A stretch of DNA of 64,000 nt from Fodinicola acaciae (GTDB lineage: Bacteria; Actinomycetota; Actinomycetes; Mycobacteriales; HKI-0501): contig NZ_WOTN01000001.1 in the NCBI RefSeq assembly GCF_010993745.1, positions 2,421,235 through 2,485,234 of the forward strand. Reading direction: 5' to 3'. How positions within the stretch are numbered: position 1 is the stretch's first letter; each line of letters opens with the position of its first letter. The position numbers and the translations under genes are program-made. The notes beneath the pieces are model-generated. The model was not told the DNA's origin, did not search any database, and saw only the letters and a list, made by a program, of their open reading frames with translations. Below, piece after piece: positions 42,707 through 51,840 of the stretch.

Positions 42707-43675
42707 TCAACACCGCCAACCCGCGCAGCGGCGACCGAGGTGGCGCGAGAACTCCTCGTCGAACACCTCGGCGGCCGCGCGTGCCACTGGATCGGCCGAC
42801 GACCGTACGGCGTACAGGTCGGCCATGCCGCCGACACCGGCCTCGATGCGCGCCAGCGCCGGCGACCGGCTGTGTGCCAGAGCCGCGGCGACCATGCAGG
42901 CCGAGTCGTCGTACGCGACGAACGCGCCGTCACCGAGCGCGGAGCCGGCCAGCCGCAGCTCGTCATAGTCCAGCGGCACGTCGAGGTCGACCAGCGGTCC
43001 GGCCGGCACGGCCGGATACAACGCCTTGACGCGACCGCCGTTCGCGGCACCGCCGGCCCGGTCGATCAGCGAGGAGGCCGGCCGGCCAAGCGGCAGCTCG
43101 TAGAGACCGGGCCGGCGTAGGTTGCCGCGTACGGCGAAGACCGCCACACCCGGCGACGACGGCGTACCCGCCGACCGGAACCAGTCGGCCCCTTTGCGCG
43201 CGATTCGCGGCAGGTGCGCGAAAGTCTCGGCGGTATGGACGACGCCGGTGGCACCGGCGACGACACGTGCGTCCAGACCGTGCAACTCGCCGGCCATCTC
43301 CGACAACACGTCACGCCATCGCTGTTCGCGACTGACAATGCGAACATTGGTCGCATGCACTGCGACCGCCGCGATCAGCATGCCTTCGATGACCTGGTAT
43401 GGGTTGCAGCGCAACAAAAAGCGGCCCTTGTCCGACCGGTCGTCACAGACGACCGCTGCGCCGGGTGGCGCGCAGGACCATTTCGTCGCGACCGGAAATC
43501 CGGAACCACCGCGACCGCGTAAACCCGACGCGGACACCTCGGCGGCCAGCCACCGCGACCCGAGCTCACGCGCGATCGCCAGGCCGATCAGTCCCCCACG
43601 CCGGTGGTAGTCGCGAAGGTCGGTCACCGGTCCGGTGAGCGGCAGGACGGCCCGTGGCCTGGTACGCGTGATCAT
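42707..43675 (-). CDS. NuoF-like flavoprotein lacking the 4Fe-4S motif
   Basis: A 322-residue protein related to the FMN/NADH subunit of complex I. GLRGRGGSGFPVATKWS (about 51-67) is the FMN-binding Gly-rich loop, CNPYQVIEGMLIAA (about 90-103) matches the second signature, and a SLBB-like part follows. Family members of about 430 residues then carry CGxCxPC for a 4Fe-4S cluster; this protein ends shortly after, and CMVAAALAHSRSPALARIEA replaces it. It may be a stand-alone NAD(P)H-flavin reductase, perhaps feeding the P450 downstream, or degenerate. Partner unknown. Confidence 0.75.
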   Translation of the reverse strand: MITRTRPRAVLPLTGPVTDLRDYHRRGGLIGLAIARELGSRWLAAEVSASGLRGRGGSGFPVATKWSCAPPGAAVVCDDRSDKGRFLLRCNPYQVIEGMLIAAVAVHATNVRIVSREQRWRDVLSEMAGELHGLDARVVAGATGVVHTAETFAHLPRIARKGADWFRSAGTPSSPGVAVFAVRGNLRRPGLYELPLGRPASSLIDRAGGAANGGRVKALYPAVPAGPLVDLDVPLDYDELRLAGSALGDGAFVAYDDSACMVAAALAHSRSPALARIEAGVGGMADLYAVRSSADPVARAAAEVFDEEFSRHLGRRCAGWRC

Positions 43676-43772
43676 CGCGGGCCTCCCTTCGCCGGGAGAT
43701 GGCGGCGACGGTGCCCTGCAATCACCTGAATCGGGTCCGTACCAATCGAAACCGGACCCTGAGCGAGTCAGA

Positions 43773-44999
43773 CTAACAGTCCGTCACGCCAAACCGATCC
43801 CCCGATCGGGGGATCGTCGAGGGGGAGGCGCATGGCACGGTGGCGACCACGGTCGTACCGACACCGACGCGGGACTCCACGTCGAGCTGGCCGCCGATCA
43901 GCTCGGCGCGCTCGGCCATGCTTCCCATGCCATAGCCGCCGGCCACCTCGGCGAAGCCGCGGCCGTCGTCGGCGACCCGCAGCTCGATCTCCGCCTCGCG
44001 GTGCCGCAACGTGAGCTCGGCGTGCCCGGCGCCGGCGTGCTTGACGACGTTTTGCAGCGCCTCCTGCGCGATCCGGTAGAGCGCGATCTGCACGTGCTCG
44101 GGCAGCTGGCATTGCTCGACCTCGACGCGTACGTCCACACCCGGCACCGACCGCGCGAGGCTGGTCAGGCCGTCGGCCAGGCCGAGGTCGTCGAGCACCG
44201 GCGGCCGCAGATGTTTGACCGCCGCGCGTGCCTCGGCCAGCGTGAGATCGGCGTGCTCGTGTGCGCGTACGAGCTGGGTCGCGGCGAAGTCGCGGTCCGC
44301 GTTGTCGCCGCCGAGCGACTCCATCGCCGCGTCGAGGTGGAAGCGCAGGCTGCACAGCCGCTGCGTGATGCCATCGTGGATGTCGCCGGCGAGCCGCCGC
44401 CGCTCGGCCTCCTGCGCCGCGATCACCTGCTCGGTGAAGCGCTCGTGCGCGCGTTCTCTGGCGGCCAGCCGGCGGTGCATCCGGGCCTGGTGGATGGCGC
44501 CGGCGATCAGGCTGCCGATCGAGGTCAGCAGCCGCGAGTCCCGTACGGTGAACTCGCGGCGCTCACGCGTGTGCACGTTGAGGACGCCGACCAGGCCGCC
44601 GGGCGAGCTGGCCATCGGCACCGACGCCATCGACGTGTAGTCCTCGCCGCGCAGCTGCGGAAAATACCGGTAGCGCGGATCGTTTTCCTTGCCTTCCATG
44701 ATAAAAACCGGCCGCTGGTGATAAGCGGCCCAACCGGCCACCCCCTCCCCCAGCGGCAGGCTCACCGTACCGACCTCGCGGTCGAACGGCGGCGTGGCGC
44801 CGGCCAGCGTGAGCGACCGGTCGGTGTCGTCCAGTACGTGCACGAAGCACACGTCGGTGGCGGTCGCGGCGACGATCAGCGCGGCCACCCGTGCGGCCAG
44901 CGCGTCGATCGCCGGCCCGGCCGAGATCGCCTCGATGATGCCGACCAGCAGCGCGTTCTCGCGCTCCGGGTCGGCCAATCCCAGACCGTGTGCGGTCAT
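43773..44999 (-). CDS. GAF-domain sensor histidine kinase (NarL-type partner)
   Basis: A 408-residue cytosolic kinase. N-terminal GAF domain (about 15-165, with LPLGEGVAGWAAYHQRPVFI), coiled region, HisKA_3 dimerisation domain with RRRLAGDIHDGITQRL (phospho-His about 206), and HATPase_c with LYRIAQEALQNVVKHA and VADDGRGF. No membrane segment, so the signal is probably intracellular (redox, gas or small molecule, as in DosS-like kinases, but no heme ligand is evident). It lies 24 bp after its response regulator gene. Confidence 0.92.
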   Translation of the reverse strand: MTAHGLGLADPERENALLVGIIEAISAGPAIDALAARVAALIVAATATDVCFVHVLDDTDRSLTLAGATPPFDREVGTVSLPLGEGVAGWAAYHQRPVFIMEGKENDPRYRYFPQLRGEDYTSMASVPMASSPGGLVGVLNVHTRERREFTVRDSRLLTSIGSLIAGAIHQARMHRRLAARERAHERFTEQVIAAQEAERRRLAGDIHDGITQRLCSLRFHLDAAMESLGGDNADRDFAATQLVRAHEHADLTLAEARAAVKHLRPPVLDDLGLADGLTSLARSVPGVDVRVEVEQCQLPEHVQIALYRIAQEALQNVVKHAGAGHAELTLRHREAEIELRVADDGRGFAEVAGGYGMGSMAERAELIGGQLDVESRVGVGTTVVATVPCASPSTIPRSGDRFGVTDC

Positions 45000-45023
45000 C
45001 CACTCAGTGTGCCACCAGGAAGG

Positions 45024-45662
45024 CTAGATCCAGCCAGCTTCGCGTGCGATGCGGATGGCGTCGAGGCGGTTGCGCGCCCCGAGTTTGCCGATCACCGCGG
45101 ACAGGTAGTTGCGGACCGTACCGCTGGACAGCCGCATCCGGATCCCCACCTCGACCATCGGCGCACCGCTGGCCACCTCCTTCAGCAGCAGCGCCTCGCG
45201 TACGGTCAGCGGACTTTCGCCGCGTTCCAGCGCCGCGCCGACCAGCTCCGGGTCGAGGACGAACTCGCCGCCGTACACACGGCGGACCGTGCTGGCCAGC
45301 TGGCTGGCCGGCGCCTCCTTGGTGAGCAGGCCGCGGATCGGCACGGCCAGCGCGTCGCGTACGCGCGCCGGACTGGAGCAGGCGGTCAGCATGATCGTCC
45401 GGCAGTCCGGCAGCCGCTCGGCCAGTGCGGTCGCGGCGGCGACCCCGTCCAGGCCCGGCAGCCGCATGTCAAGGACGGCCACGTCCGGCCGGCTGCGCAG
45501 CGCCGCCGGCAACACCTCGTCGCCTCGTTCGACATCGGCCACCACGGCGATGCCGTCCTCCTGTGCGAGCAGCGCGACCAGCGCACCGCGAACCATGTTC
45601 AGGTCCTCGGCCACCATCACCCTGATCGGCCGAGTCTTGGTCATCGTCAGTACATCCACCAT
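45024..45662 (-). CDS. NarL/DesR-type response regulator
   Basis: A 212-residue response regulator. Receiver domain IRVMVAEDLNMVRGALVAL with Asp in VAVLDMRLPG (about 65), Lys in GLLTKEAP; LuxR HTH at about 145-205 (LTVREALLLKEVASGA then SSGTVRNYLSAVIGKLGARN). Together with the GAF kinase downstream it forms a two-component pair. ATG 45662 or the in-frame ATG 45644 may start it. Confidence 0.92.
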   Translation of the reverse strand: MVDVLTMTKTRPIRVMVAEDLNMVRGALVALLAQEDGIAVVADVERGDEVLPAALRSRPDVAVLDMRLPGLDGVAAATALAERLPDCRTIMLTACSSPARVRDALAVPIRGLLTKEAPASQLASTVRRVYGGEFVLDPELVGAALERGESPLTVREALLLKEVASGAPMVEVGIRMRLSSGTVRNYLSAVIGKLGARNRLDAIRIAREAGWI

Positions 45663-45688
45663 GGAACCCCTGCATTCCGTGTATTACG

Positions 45689-45712
45689 GCCGGCCGCCGA
45701 TCGGCGGCCGGC
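45689..45712. promoter_or_regulatory. 24-bp perfect palindrome in divergent promoter region
   Basis: The span reads GCCGGCCGCCGA followed by its exact reverse complement, with no loop. It lies 27 bp from the response-regulator start, in the 278-bp gap to the DUF5937-type gene. The same gap contains TATCGGCATGCTGCCGATA (45799-45817, 8-3-8). One may be the response regulator's site. Confidence 0.45.
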
Positions 45713-45940
45713 GGCTGGCCACGCTTCGTCGCGGATCCGACCGCGGGTCGTCACGCCTTTCCGGCCCCAACACGGAAAACCGCCCACCGACCCGGGCATA
45801 TCGGCATGCTGCCGATACGGTCCGGCGCTGGCAAGCTTTTCGGCTGCCTTCGAAGGCCTCAGGTGCGCTTCAACCGTTCCTTACCCGGCGCCGAAATGTG
45901 GGATGATCGTTGGTGTGGGAACGTTCGCGGGAACGTCTCG

Positions 45941-46921
45941 ATGAGCCTGCGCATCGAGTTCTCCGCGGCGGATCTGGCCAAGATAACGATTTCGCGCACG
46001 CCAGATCCGTTCTGGGAAGTGTTGTTGGCTCTCCACCTGATAAACGCGCGTCCGGTGTCGGCCGCGTTCCAGCAGTGGACCGGTCCGGTCCCGATAACCA
46101 CCGCGACGAAACGACTGCTGGCACTCGCGCCTCCGCGCGGTTACTCGCCTGATTTCCTCACCCCGGCCGAAGGCGCCGGCGGCGTCGACGCCGGCATCGA
46201 CGCCATCATGTCCACGCCGCGCAGCCAGTTACGCCGGGAAATAGGAAAACTGCAGGCAGGCCGGTCGGCGACCGGATCATGGCTCGGCGATCTCGCCGAC
46301 GGCGACAAGGCGGCCCTGGGCGGCATCGCCAAGGCGATCCGGGACTTCCACCGGGCCGTACTCGAACCGCGCTGGCAGATGCTGCAGGCCACGGTCGCCA
46401 GCGATCGCGCCAGACGCGCCGAAACCCTGATGAACCGCGGCATCGCCGGCCTGTTCGACGCGCTGCATCCGAGCCTGCGCTGGCGGCCGCCGGTGCTGGA
46501 GCTGACCGGCCAGCACGTCGACGGCGAGCTGCGGCTGGCCGGCCGCGGACTGCGGCTGATCCCGTCGTTTTTCTGCTATGGCGCGCCAACCGTACTGGAG
46601 GACGACTCGCTGCCGCCGGTGCTGGTCTATCCGGTCAACGAGATCCCCGGGTGGCTCGAGCCGGTCGGCGAGCCGGATGACCGCACGGCCCTGGTCGCGT
46701 TGCTCGGACCGACCAGAGCGAAGGTCCTGGTCGCCGCCGCCGACGGCTGTACGACGACCGAGCTTGGCCGGCGCGCCGGGATCTCGCCCGCGTCGGCCAG
46801 CTATCACGCGACCGTGCTGCGCGAGGCCGGCCTGGTCACCACGCGACGCAACGGCATGTCGGTGCGGCACGACCTGACCGCACTCGGTCTGGCCGTCCTG
46901 GACCGCCGTCTCCCTAACTAA
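45941..46921 (+). CDS. DUF5937-type ArsR-like winged-helix regulator, paralogue of 2087-3124
   Basis: A 326-residue regulator starting MSLRIEFSAADLAKITISRT, with DALHPSLRWRPP matching DALHPGVRWQAG in the paralogue, and a C-terminal winged helix (about 255-320, TTTELGRRAGISPASASYHA then LREAGLVTTRRNGMSVRHDL). ATG 45941 is chosen; the frame opens at 45806 but without conserved sequence. Two GGGAACGT octamers (45917 and 45929) lie just upstream. It could control the monooxygenase gene that follows. Confidence 0.82.
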   Translation: MSLRIEFSAADLAKITISRTPDPFWEVLLALHLINARPVSAAFQQWTGPVPITTATKRLLALAPPRGYSPDFLTPAEGAGGVDAGIDAIMSTPRSQLRREIGKLQAGRSATGSWLGDLADGDKAALGGIAKAIRDFHRAVLEPRWQMLQATVASDRARRAETLMNRGIAGLFDALHPSLRWRPPVLELTGQHVDGELRLAGRGLRLIPSFFCYGAPTVLEDDSLPPVLVYPVNEIPGWLEPVGEPDDRTALVALLGPTRAKVLVAAADGCTTTELGRRAGISPASASYHATVLREAGLVTTRRNGMSVRHDLTALGLAVLDRRLPN

Positions 46922-46928
46922 CCCGTCG

Positions 46929-46949
46929 ACTGTCGCAAATTGCGACAGT
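46929..46949. promoter_or_regulatory. 21-bp palindrome upstream of the monooxygenase gene
   Basis: ACTGTCGCAA and TTGCGACAGT flank a single A, a perfect 10-1-10 inverted repeat, followed by another TTGCGAC. It sits 8 bp after the regulator's stop and 74 bp before the monooxygenase start. Operator is likelier than terminator because no U-tract follows. Confidence 0.5.
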
Positions 46950-47023
46950 TGCGACCGGTGGCTGCTCGGATACCGTGATCGGCGCAGGAGGCGCTCTCGT
47001 ACGCAGCACTGGAGGCAGCACAG

Positions 47024-47350
47024 ATGATCTTCATTACCGCGAAGTTCAGGGTCCGCCCGGAAGACGCGGACCGCTGGCCGGAGATCTCCGCCGAGTTCAC
47101 CGCGGCGACCCGCGGCGAGCCCGGCTGCCTGTGGTTCGACTGGTCTCGCAGCCTCGACGACCCCACCGAGTACGTGCTGGTGGAGGCGTTCAAGGACGGC
47201 GACGCCGGCGTCGCGCACGTGACCTCCGACCATTTCAAGAAGGCACAGCAGACGCTGCCGCCGCACCTGGTCGCCACTCCGAAGATCGTGAACACGACGC
47301 TGGAGCAGAACGACTGGTCCGAGCTCGGCGAAATGGCCGTCAAGGACTGA
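47024..47350 (+). CDS. Putative quinol monooxygenase (ABM family)
   Basis: A 108-residue ferredoxin-like fold protein (MIFITAKFRVRPEDADRWPE, ATRGEPGCLWFDWSRSLDDP, HVTSDHFKKAQQTLPPHL), matching YgiN-like quinol monooxygenases: the His in SDHFK is conserved. These oxidise quinols or protect against quinone stress. The 3' end overlaps the sigma-factor gene on the other strand by 11 bp. Confidence 0.85.
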   Translation: MIFITAKFRVRPEDADRWPEISAEFTAATRGEPGCLWFDWSRSLDDPTEYVLVEAFKDGDAGVAHVTSDHFKKAQQTLPPHLVATPKIVNTTLEQNDWSELGEMAVKD

Positions 47351-48527
47351 GGTCGGCGAGGCGGCGGCGCAGGTGCGCGGCCTGGGGTTCGTTGAGGTCC
47401 AGCCGCAACGCCTCCTCGTACGCCGCACGTGCCTCCACATCGCGACCAAGGCGGCACAACAGCTCGGCTCGCGTCGCGTGCCACCAGGGATAGGCCTGCA
47501 GATCACCGATGCTGTCCACAATGGACAGTCCGGCCGCCGGGCCGTCCCGCTCGCTGACCGCCGCCGCACGGTTGAGCCGTACGACCGGAGTGTCGTGCAC
47601 GGACAACAGCACGTCATACCAGGACACGATGGTGTCCCAGTTGGTCGGCGCGAGCGCGTGGCAGGCGGCGATCGCGGCCTGGACGACATAGCTGTTCGGC
47701 CGGTCGGGCGTACGCCGCAGCGCCGCGCCGACCAGCTCGACGCCTTCCTTGATCGCGCGAGCGTCCCACCGCGACCGGTCCTGGTCGGCGAGCAGAACGA
47801 CCTCGCCGGACGGTCCGACGCGCGCGTCGCGGCGAGCGTTCTGCAGCAACAAAAGCGCCAGCAGGCCGAGGACCGTCGGCTCGTCCGGCATCAGCTCGGC
47901 CAGTAACCGCGCGAGCCGGATCGCCTCGACCGTCAACTCCACGCGCACCAGGTCAGCGCCCCCGCCGGCCGAATAGCCTTCGTTGAAGATCAGGTAGACG
48001 GTCGCGGCGACACCGGCGAGCCGGTCGGGCAGCTCGTCGGCGTCCGGCACGCGGTACGGGATGGCCGCGCGCTGGATCTTCTGCTTGGCGCGGGTGAGCC
48101 GTTTGGCCATCGTCGCCTCCGGCACCAGCAGGCCACGCGCGACCTCGGCGGTCGCCAGGCCGCCGAGCGTACGCAGCGCCAGCGCCACCTGCGCGTCCAG
48201 CGACAACGCCGGATGGCAGCAGGTGAACACCAGCCGGAGGAGATCCGGACGCTCGTCCTCCGGCTCGCTCGTCCAGTCCATCGCCGCCGCCTCCTTGCCG
48301 GCGCGCCGCGCCTCACGCCGGATGACGTCGATGGCGCGCCGCTTCGCGGTCACCAGCAGCCAGCCGCGCGGGTTGTCCGGCACGCCGTCGCGCGGCCAGG
48401 TCTCCAGAGCGCGGACGACCGCGTCCTGGGTCGCGTCCTCGGCGAGGTCGACGTTGCCGGTGACGCGGATCAGCGTCGCCAGTACGCGCACGCCCTCGTC
48501 GCGGACCAGCCGCGCGACGGCCTCCAC
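47340..48527 (-). CDS. ECF42-type RNA polymerase sigma factor (DUF6596 C-terminal)
   Basis: A 395-residue sigma factor. Sigma region 2 (about 10-80, NVDLAEDATQDAVVRALETW) and region 4 (about 105-160) are followed by a long C-terminal extension (DUF6596, VYLIFNEGYSAGGGADLVRV and TPR-like helices), the hallmark of ECF42. These sigmas pair with DGPF/YCII proteins instead of anti-sigmas. GTG 48527 starts two bases after the DGPF gene's stop. Confidence 0.9.
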   Translation of the reverse strand: MEAVARLVRDEGVRVLATLIRVTGNVDLAEDATQDAVVRALETWPRDGVPDNPRGWLLVTAKRRAIDVIRREARRAGKEAAAMDWTSEPEDERPDLLRLVFTCCHPALSLDAQVALALRTLGGLATAEVARGLLVPEATMAKRLTRAKQKIQRAAIPYRVPDADELPDRLAGVAATVYLIFNEGYSAGGGADLVRVELTVEAIRLARLLAELMPDEPTVLGLLALLLLQNARRDARVGPSGEVVLLADQDRSRWDARAIKEGVELVGAALRRTPDRPNSYVVQAAIAACHALAPTNWDTIVSWYDVLLSVHDTPVVRLNRAAAVSERDGPAAGLSIVDSIGDLQAYPWWHATRAELLCRLGRDVEARAAYEEALRLDLNEPQAAHLRRRLADLSP

Positions 48528-48529
48528 GG

Positions 48530-48877
48530 TCAGACGCGAGGGATGACCGGACGCACCTCGACGGCGCCGTCCCAGGCCGCCGGCAGGCCGGCCGAGACCT
48601 TCACCGCCTCGTCCAGGTCAGCGCATTCCAGCAGGTAGAAGCCGGTGAGCGCTTCCTTGGTCTCGGCGTACGGCCCGTCGCTGGCGACCACGTCGCCGCC
48701 CTTGCCGCCGGCCACTCGTACGGTGGTGGCGGTGGCGGTCGGATAGAGCGCGTGGCCGCCACGGATGACCGCAGCCGCCGCGGCGCCGAACTCCTGGTAT
48801 TCCTTCAGCTCCTCGGCCTGTTCCGGCGCCGACCAGTCGACGTCCTTGGTGTAGGTGAGAGCCACGTACAACGGCAT
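48530..48877 (-). CDS. DGPF/YCII-domain protein paired with ECF42 sigma
   Basis: A 115-residue YCII-like protein, with the typical ASDGPYAETKEALTGFYLLE (about 70-89). GGAGGA in front of ATG 48877 fixes the start. Encoded immediately before the ECF42 sigma, the conserved pairing of this group; its biochemical role is unknown. Confidence 0.88.
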   Translation of the reverse strand: MPLYVALTYTKDVDWSAPEQAEELKEYQEFGAAAAAVIRGGHALYPTATATTVRVAGGKGGDVVASDGPYAETKEALTGFYLLECADLDEAVKVSAGLPAAWDGAVEVRPVIPRV

Positions 48878-49033
48878 CCGTTCCTCCATAGTCCGCGCCG
48901 GCGCCGATCGCCGGCATTCAGAGTAAGGACGAACGGCCGTCGCCGCCGATGGACACTTTCGCCGACATGAATCTCCTCGGCACCCCACGGGATGCACGCA
49001 TGGTGGCCATGCGACCATCCCCGGCCGGTGGGC

Positions 49034-49822
49034 TCACTGCTGGCGGCCATACGCGCGTACGGCCAGCGGACAGAACACCACGAACAGCGCGGCACACCAG
49101 ATCAACGTCGTGACGACCGCGCCACCGGCCGCCGTGCCGTTCAGCAAGCCGCGGCACGCGTCCATCGCGTAGGTGATCGGATTGACGCCGGTCCACGCGT
49201 GCAGCCATCCCGGCAGCGTGCCGACCGGCGCGGCCAGACTCGTGCCGAGCTGCAGCGGCAGAAAGCTGACGAAGCTGATCGCCAGCACGGCGTTGGCGTC
49301 TTTCACCAGTACGCCAACGAAGACCGTGACCCAACTCAGGCAGAAGCCGAACAGCACGGCCAGCCCACACGCCTCCAGCACCGCGAGGAAGCCGCCTTGC
49401 GCGCGGAAACCGAGCAGCGCGCCGAGGCCGAACAGGATCGCGACGCCGACCAGATAGCGGACCAGATCGGCGAGCACGGAGCCGAGCAGCGGCGCGAGCC
49501 GGCTGATCGGCAGGCTGCGAAACCGGTCCGTCACCCCGCTTTTCAGGTCGAGGTTGATCGCCGTACCGGTGGAGACCAGTCCGGCCAGGCCGGCGCTCAT
49601 GACCAGGATCCCGGGGAACAGATAGCGCAGGTACGCGCCGGTCGAGCCGGCCACCGAGCCGCCGAACAGATACAGGAACAGCACCAGGAACAGCGCCGGG
49701 GTCACGACGCCGTTCATGATCACGCCGGGGCTGCGGGTCGTCTTGGCCAGGCTGCGCCGCGCCAGGACGAGGCTGTGCCGCAGCCAGCCGAGCGGCCGGT
49801 GGTCGTAGGCGATGGTGGTCAT
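49034..49822 (-). CDS. ABC exporter permease (DrrB/ABC2-type)
   Basis: A 262-residue ABC-2 permease with six helices and the family segment GVTDRFRSLPISRLAPLLG (about 94-112). Start overlaps the ATPase stop by four bases. With the ATPase it forms a daunorubicin-type drug exporter or a polymer/lipid exporter. Confidence 0.92.
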   Translation of the reverse strand: MTTIAYDHRPLGWLRHSLVLARRSLAKTTRSPGVIMNGVVTPALFLVLFLYLFGGSVAGSTGAYLRYLFPGILVMSAGLAGLVSTGTAINLDLKSGVTDRFRSLPISRLAPLLGSVLADLVRYLVGVAILFGLGALLGFRAQGGFLAVLEACGLAVLFGFCLSWVTVFVGVLVKDANAVLAISFVSFLPLQLGTSLAAPVGTLPGWLHAWTGVNPITYAMDACRGLLNGTAAGGAVVTTLIWCAALFVVFCPLAVRAYGRQQ

Positions 49823-50748
49823 GCGGCCTCCTCCGAGGTCGGTGATCCGGTGAGTGCGCGGAAGACCTCGTCGAGGCTCGGCAGCCGCAGCGACAGCTCG
49901 CTGACACCGATCCGCCGCTCATGGAGTCGCGCGGCGATCGCGAAAAACGCCTCCTCGCCGGCTGGCACGACCAGCTGGCCGGCGGGCTCCGGATGCCGGC
50001 CGGTGACCTCGGTGAGGATCGTCGCGACCTCGTCCAGGTCCGCCGGATCGTCCGGCCGTACGGCCACCGTGTGGCCACCGACCTGCCGCTTCAGCTGCGC
50101 CGGCGTACCGGTGGCGATGACCCGGCCGTGGTCGATGACGGCGATCGCGTCGGCGAGCGCGTCGGCCTCCTCCAGATACTGCGTGGTGAGCAGGACGGTC
50201 ACGCCGTCGGCGGCCAGGCCTCGGATCGTCTGCCACAGCTCGTCGCGCTTGCCGGGGTCCAGACCCACCGACGGCTCGTCCAGGAAGACCACCTCCGGCC
50301 GGCCGACCATGCTGGCGGCCAGGTCGAGCCGCCGGCGCATGCCGCCGGAATAGCCGGCGACCGGCCGTTTCGCCGCGTCTTCCAGGCCAAAGCGACCCAG
50401 CAGCTCGTACGCCCGCAGCCTGGCCCGACCGCGCGGCAGGTCCAGCAACTGGCCGATCATCACCAGGTTGGCCAGGCCGGTCAGCTCCTCGTCGACGCTG
50501 GTGTGCTGGCCGGACAGCGCGATCCGCCGCCGCACCTGCGCCGGCTGGCGTACGACGTCGAAACCGGCGACGCGCGCCTGGCCGCCGTCCGGACGCACCA
50601 GTGTGGCCAGGATCCGGATCACTGTCGTCTTCCCCGCGCCGTTGGGTCCGAGCAGTCCGAGCACTCGGCCGCGGCCGGCGGCCAGGCTGACCCCGGCCAG
50701 TGCCTCGGTCCGGCCGAACCGTTTCGTCAGGTTCTCCGCCTCGAACAC
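49819..50748 (-). CDS. ABC exporter ATPase (DrrA-type)
   Basis: A 309-residue ATPase. Walker A GPNGAGKTT (about 32-40), signature YSGGMRRRLDLA (about 131-142), Walker B VVFLDEPSVGLD, H-loop-like region LLTTQYLEEAD, and a C-terminal DrrA-type domain. I choose GTG 50748 because AAGGGAG precedes it (50753-50759); an ATG at 50775 would fall inside the operator. Regulated by the divergent TetR protein. Confidence 0.92.
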   Translation of the reverse strand: MFEAENLTKRFGRTEALAGVSLAAGRGRVLGLLGPNGAGKTTVIRILATLVRPDGGQARVAGFDVVRQPAQVRRRIALSGQHTSVDEELTGLANLVMIGQLLDLPRGRARLRAYELLGRFGLEDAAKRPVAGYSGGMRRRLDLAASMVGRPEVVFLDEPSVGLDPGKRDELWQTIRGLAADGVTVLLTTQYLEEADALADAIAVIDHGRVIATGTPAQLKRQVGGHTVAVRPDDPADLDEVATILTEVTGRHPEPAGQLVVPAGEEAFFAIAARLHERRIGVSELSLRLPSLDEVFRALTGSPTSEEAA

Positions 50749-50759
50749 GACACTCCCTT

Positions 50760-50778
50760 CAGATGTTCTGATCATCTG
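50760..50778. promoter_or_regulatory. TetR operator between ABC exporter and TetR genes
   Basis: CAGATG and CATCTG flank 7 bases (TTCTGAT), an inverted repeat centred in the 54-bp gap between the divergent starts. Position and symmetry fit a TetR dimer site controlling both genes. Confidence 0.6.
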
Positions 50779-50802
50779 GATGGTGAGAGTATCCTATGGC
50801 TC

Positions 50803-51840
50803 GTGAGGCTGACACGGGCACAACAGCAGGAGCGCACTCGCGGCGCCGTACTGACCGCCGCGCGCGTGGAGTTCGCCAGGCACGGATACGCGGACGCCAA
50901 GATCGACCGGATCGCCGAGCAGGCCGAGCTGACCCGCGGCGCGGTTTACTCGAATTTCCCCAGCAAACGCGCGCTGTATCTGGAGGTGCTGACCGACCTG
51001 GTCGGCGGTCCCGGCGAGGTCGCGAGGTCGACGCCGCCGCCGACCGAGGCGATCGGCAACTTCGCGCGCGTCTGGCTCGAGCGCCTGCCGCTGGCCGGTG
51101 ACTCGCGCGCCGACGGCCACCTGCAGCTGCGGTCGCTGAACGGCGTGCTCGACGACGAGCGCGCGCGGACGGCCCTCGCCCAGGTCACCGAGCTGGAAGC
51201 GTTGATGTTGGCGCTGGCGCTCGAATCGCGGGTGCCGCGACGGTGCGTACGGCTGGCCGGGCTGGTGCTGACGATGCTCAACGGCTCGGCCCGGCTGGCC
51301 GACGCGGCTCCCGGCTTCGGCGATCCGTTCGACGTGACGCGCGCCTGCGAGCACCTGGCCGCGCTCGACCTCGCCGACAGCTGGCAGCCGGCGCATTTGC
51401 CGTACGTGGAAGCGGCACAGCCGTGCGACGAGGCCTTCGAACCGCCGGCAGCGGTCTTCGACGAGATCAGCGGCCGCGCGGTCGGGCTTGGCGCGGACGG
51501 CGTGATCGCGGTGTTGGGCAGCGAGCGGCTGTCGGCCACTGAAGAAGTCGTACGCGCCGCTGGCCCTGGCGACGAGGTGACCGTGGTGGCGGTGACCGGT
51601 GATCCGGCCGAGACCGGCCGGCTGGTCCGGCTCCGGGTCCGCGACCTCACCGGCTGCCTGCGACGCGTGTTCGCGCCGGACGCCTGGCCGCGTTTTCGCC
51701 TCATACTGGGCGAAGACGTCGGTGTCGGAGCTGACGCGACGGACGCGACGGAGACCGCCGTACGCCTCCACCGGGGCCGGATCGTGGCGCGCGCCCACGG
51801 CCGCGGCGCCGGTCACGCGGCAGCGAAGGTGTCGTCATGA
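50803..51840 (+). CDS. TetR-family regulator with long C-terminal extension
   Basis: A 345-residue protein. HTH at about 10-55 (GAVLTAARVEFARHGYADAK, AEQAELTRGAVYSNFPSKRA), ligand domain to about 190, then about 150 extra residues (CDEAFEPPAAVFDEI to the end) that I cannot assign; usual TetR length is 190-220. GTG 50803. Divergent from a DrrAB-type exporter, its likely target. The stop overlaps the next gene (ATGA). Confidence 0.85.
   Translation: MRLTRAQQQERTRGAVLTAARVEFARHGYADAKIDRIAEQAELTRGAVYSNFPSKRALYLEVLTDLVGGPGEVARSTPPPTEAIGNFARVWLERLPLAGDSRADGHLQLRSLNGVLDDERARTALAQVTELEALMLALALESRVPRRCVRLAGLVLTMLNGSARLADAAPGFGDPFDVTRACEHLAALDLADSWQPAHLPYVEAAQPCDEAFEPPAAVFDEISGRAVGLGADGVIAVLGSERLSATEEVVRAAGPGDEVTVVAVTGDPAETGRLVRLRVRDLTGCLRRVFAPDAWPRFRLILGEDVGVGADATDATETAVRLHRGRIVARAHGRGAGHAAAKVSS

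Noticed and set aside
43635-45944. Very long rightward open frame of 769 codons
   Set aside because: Entirely antisense to the histidine kinase and response regulator; Arg/Gln/His-rich shadow translation typical of high-GC DNA.
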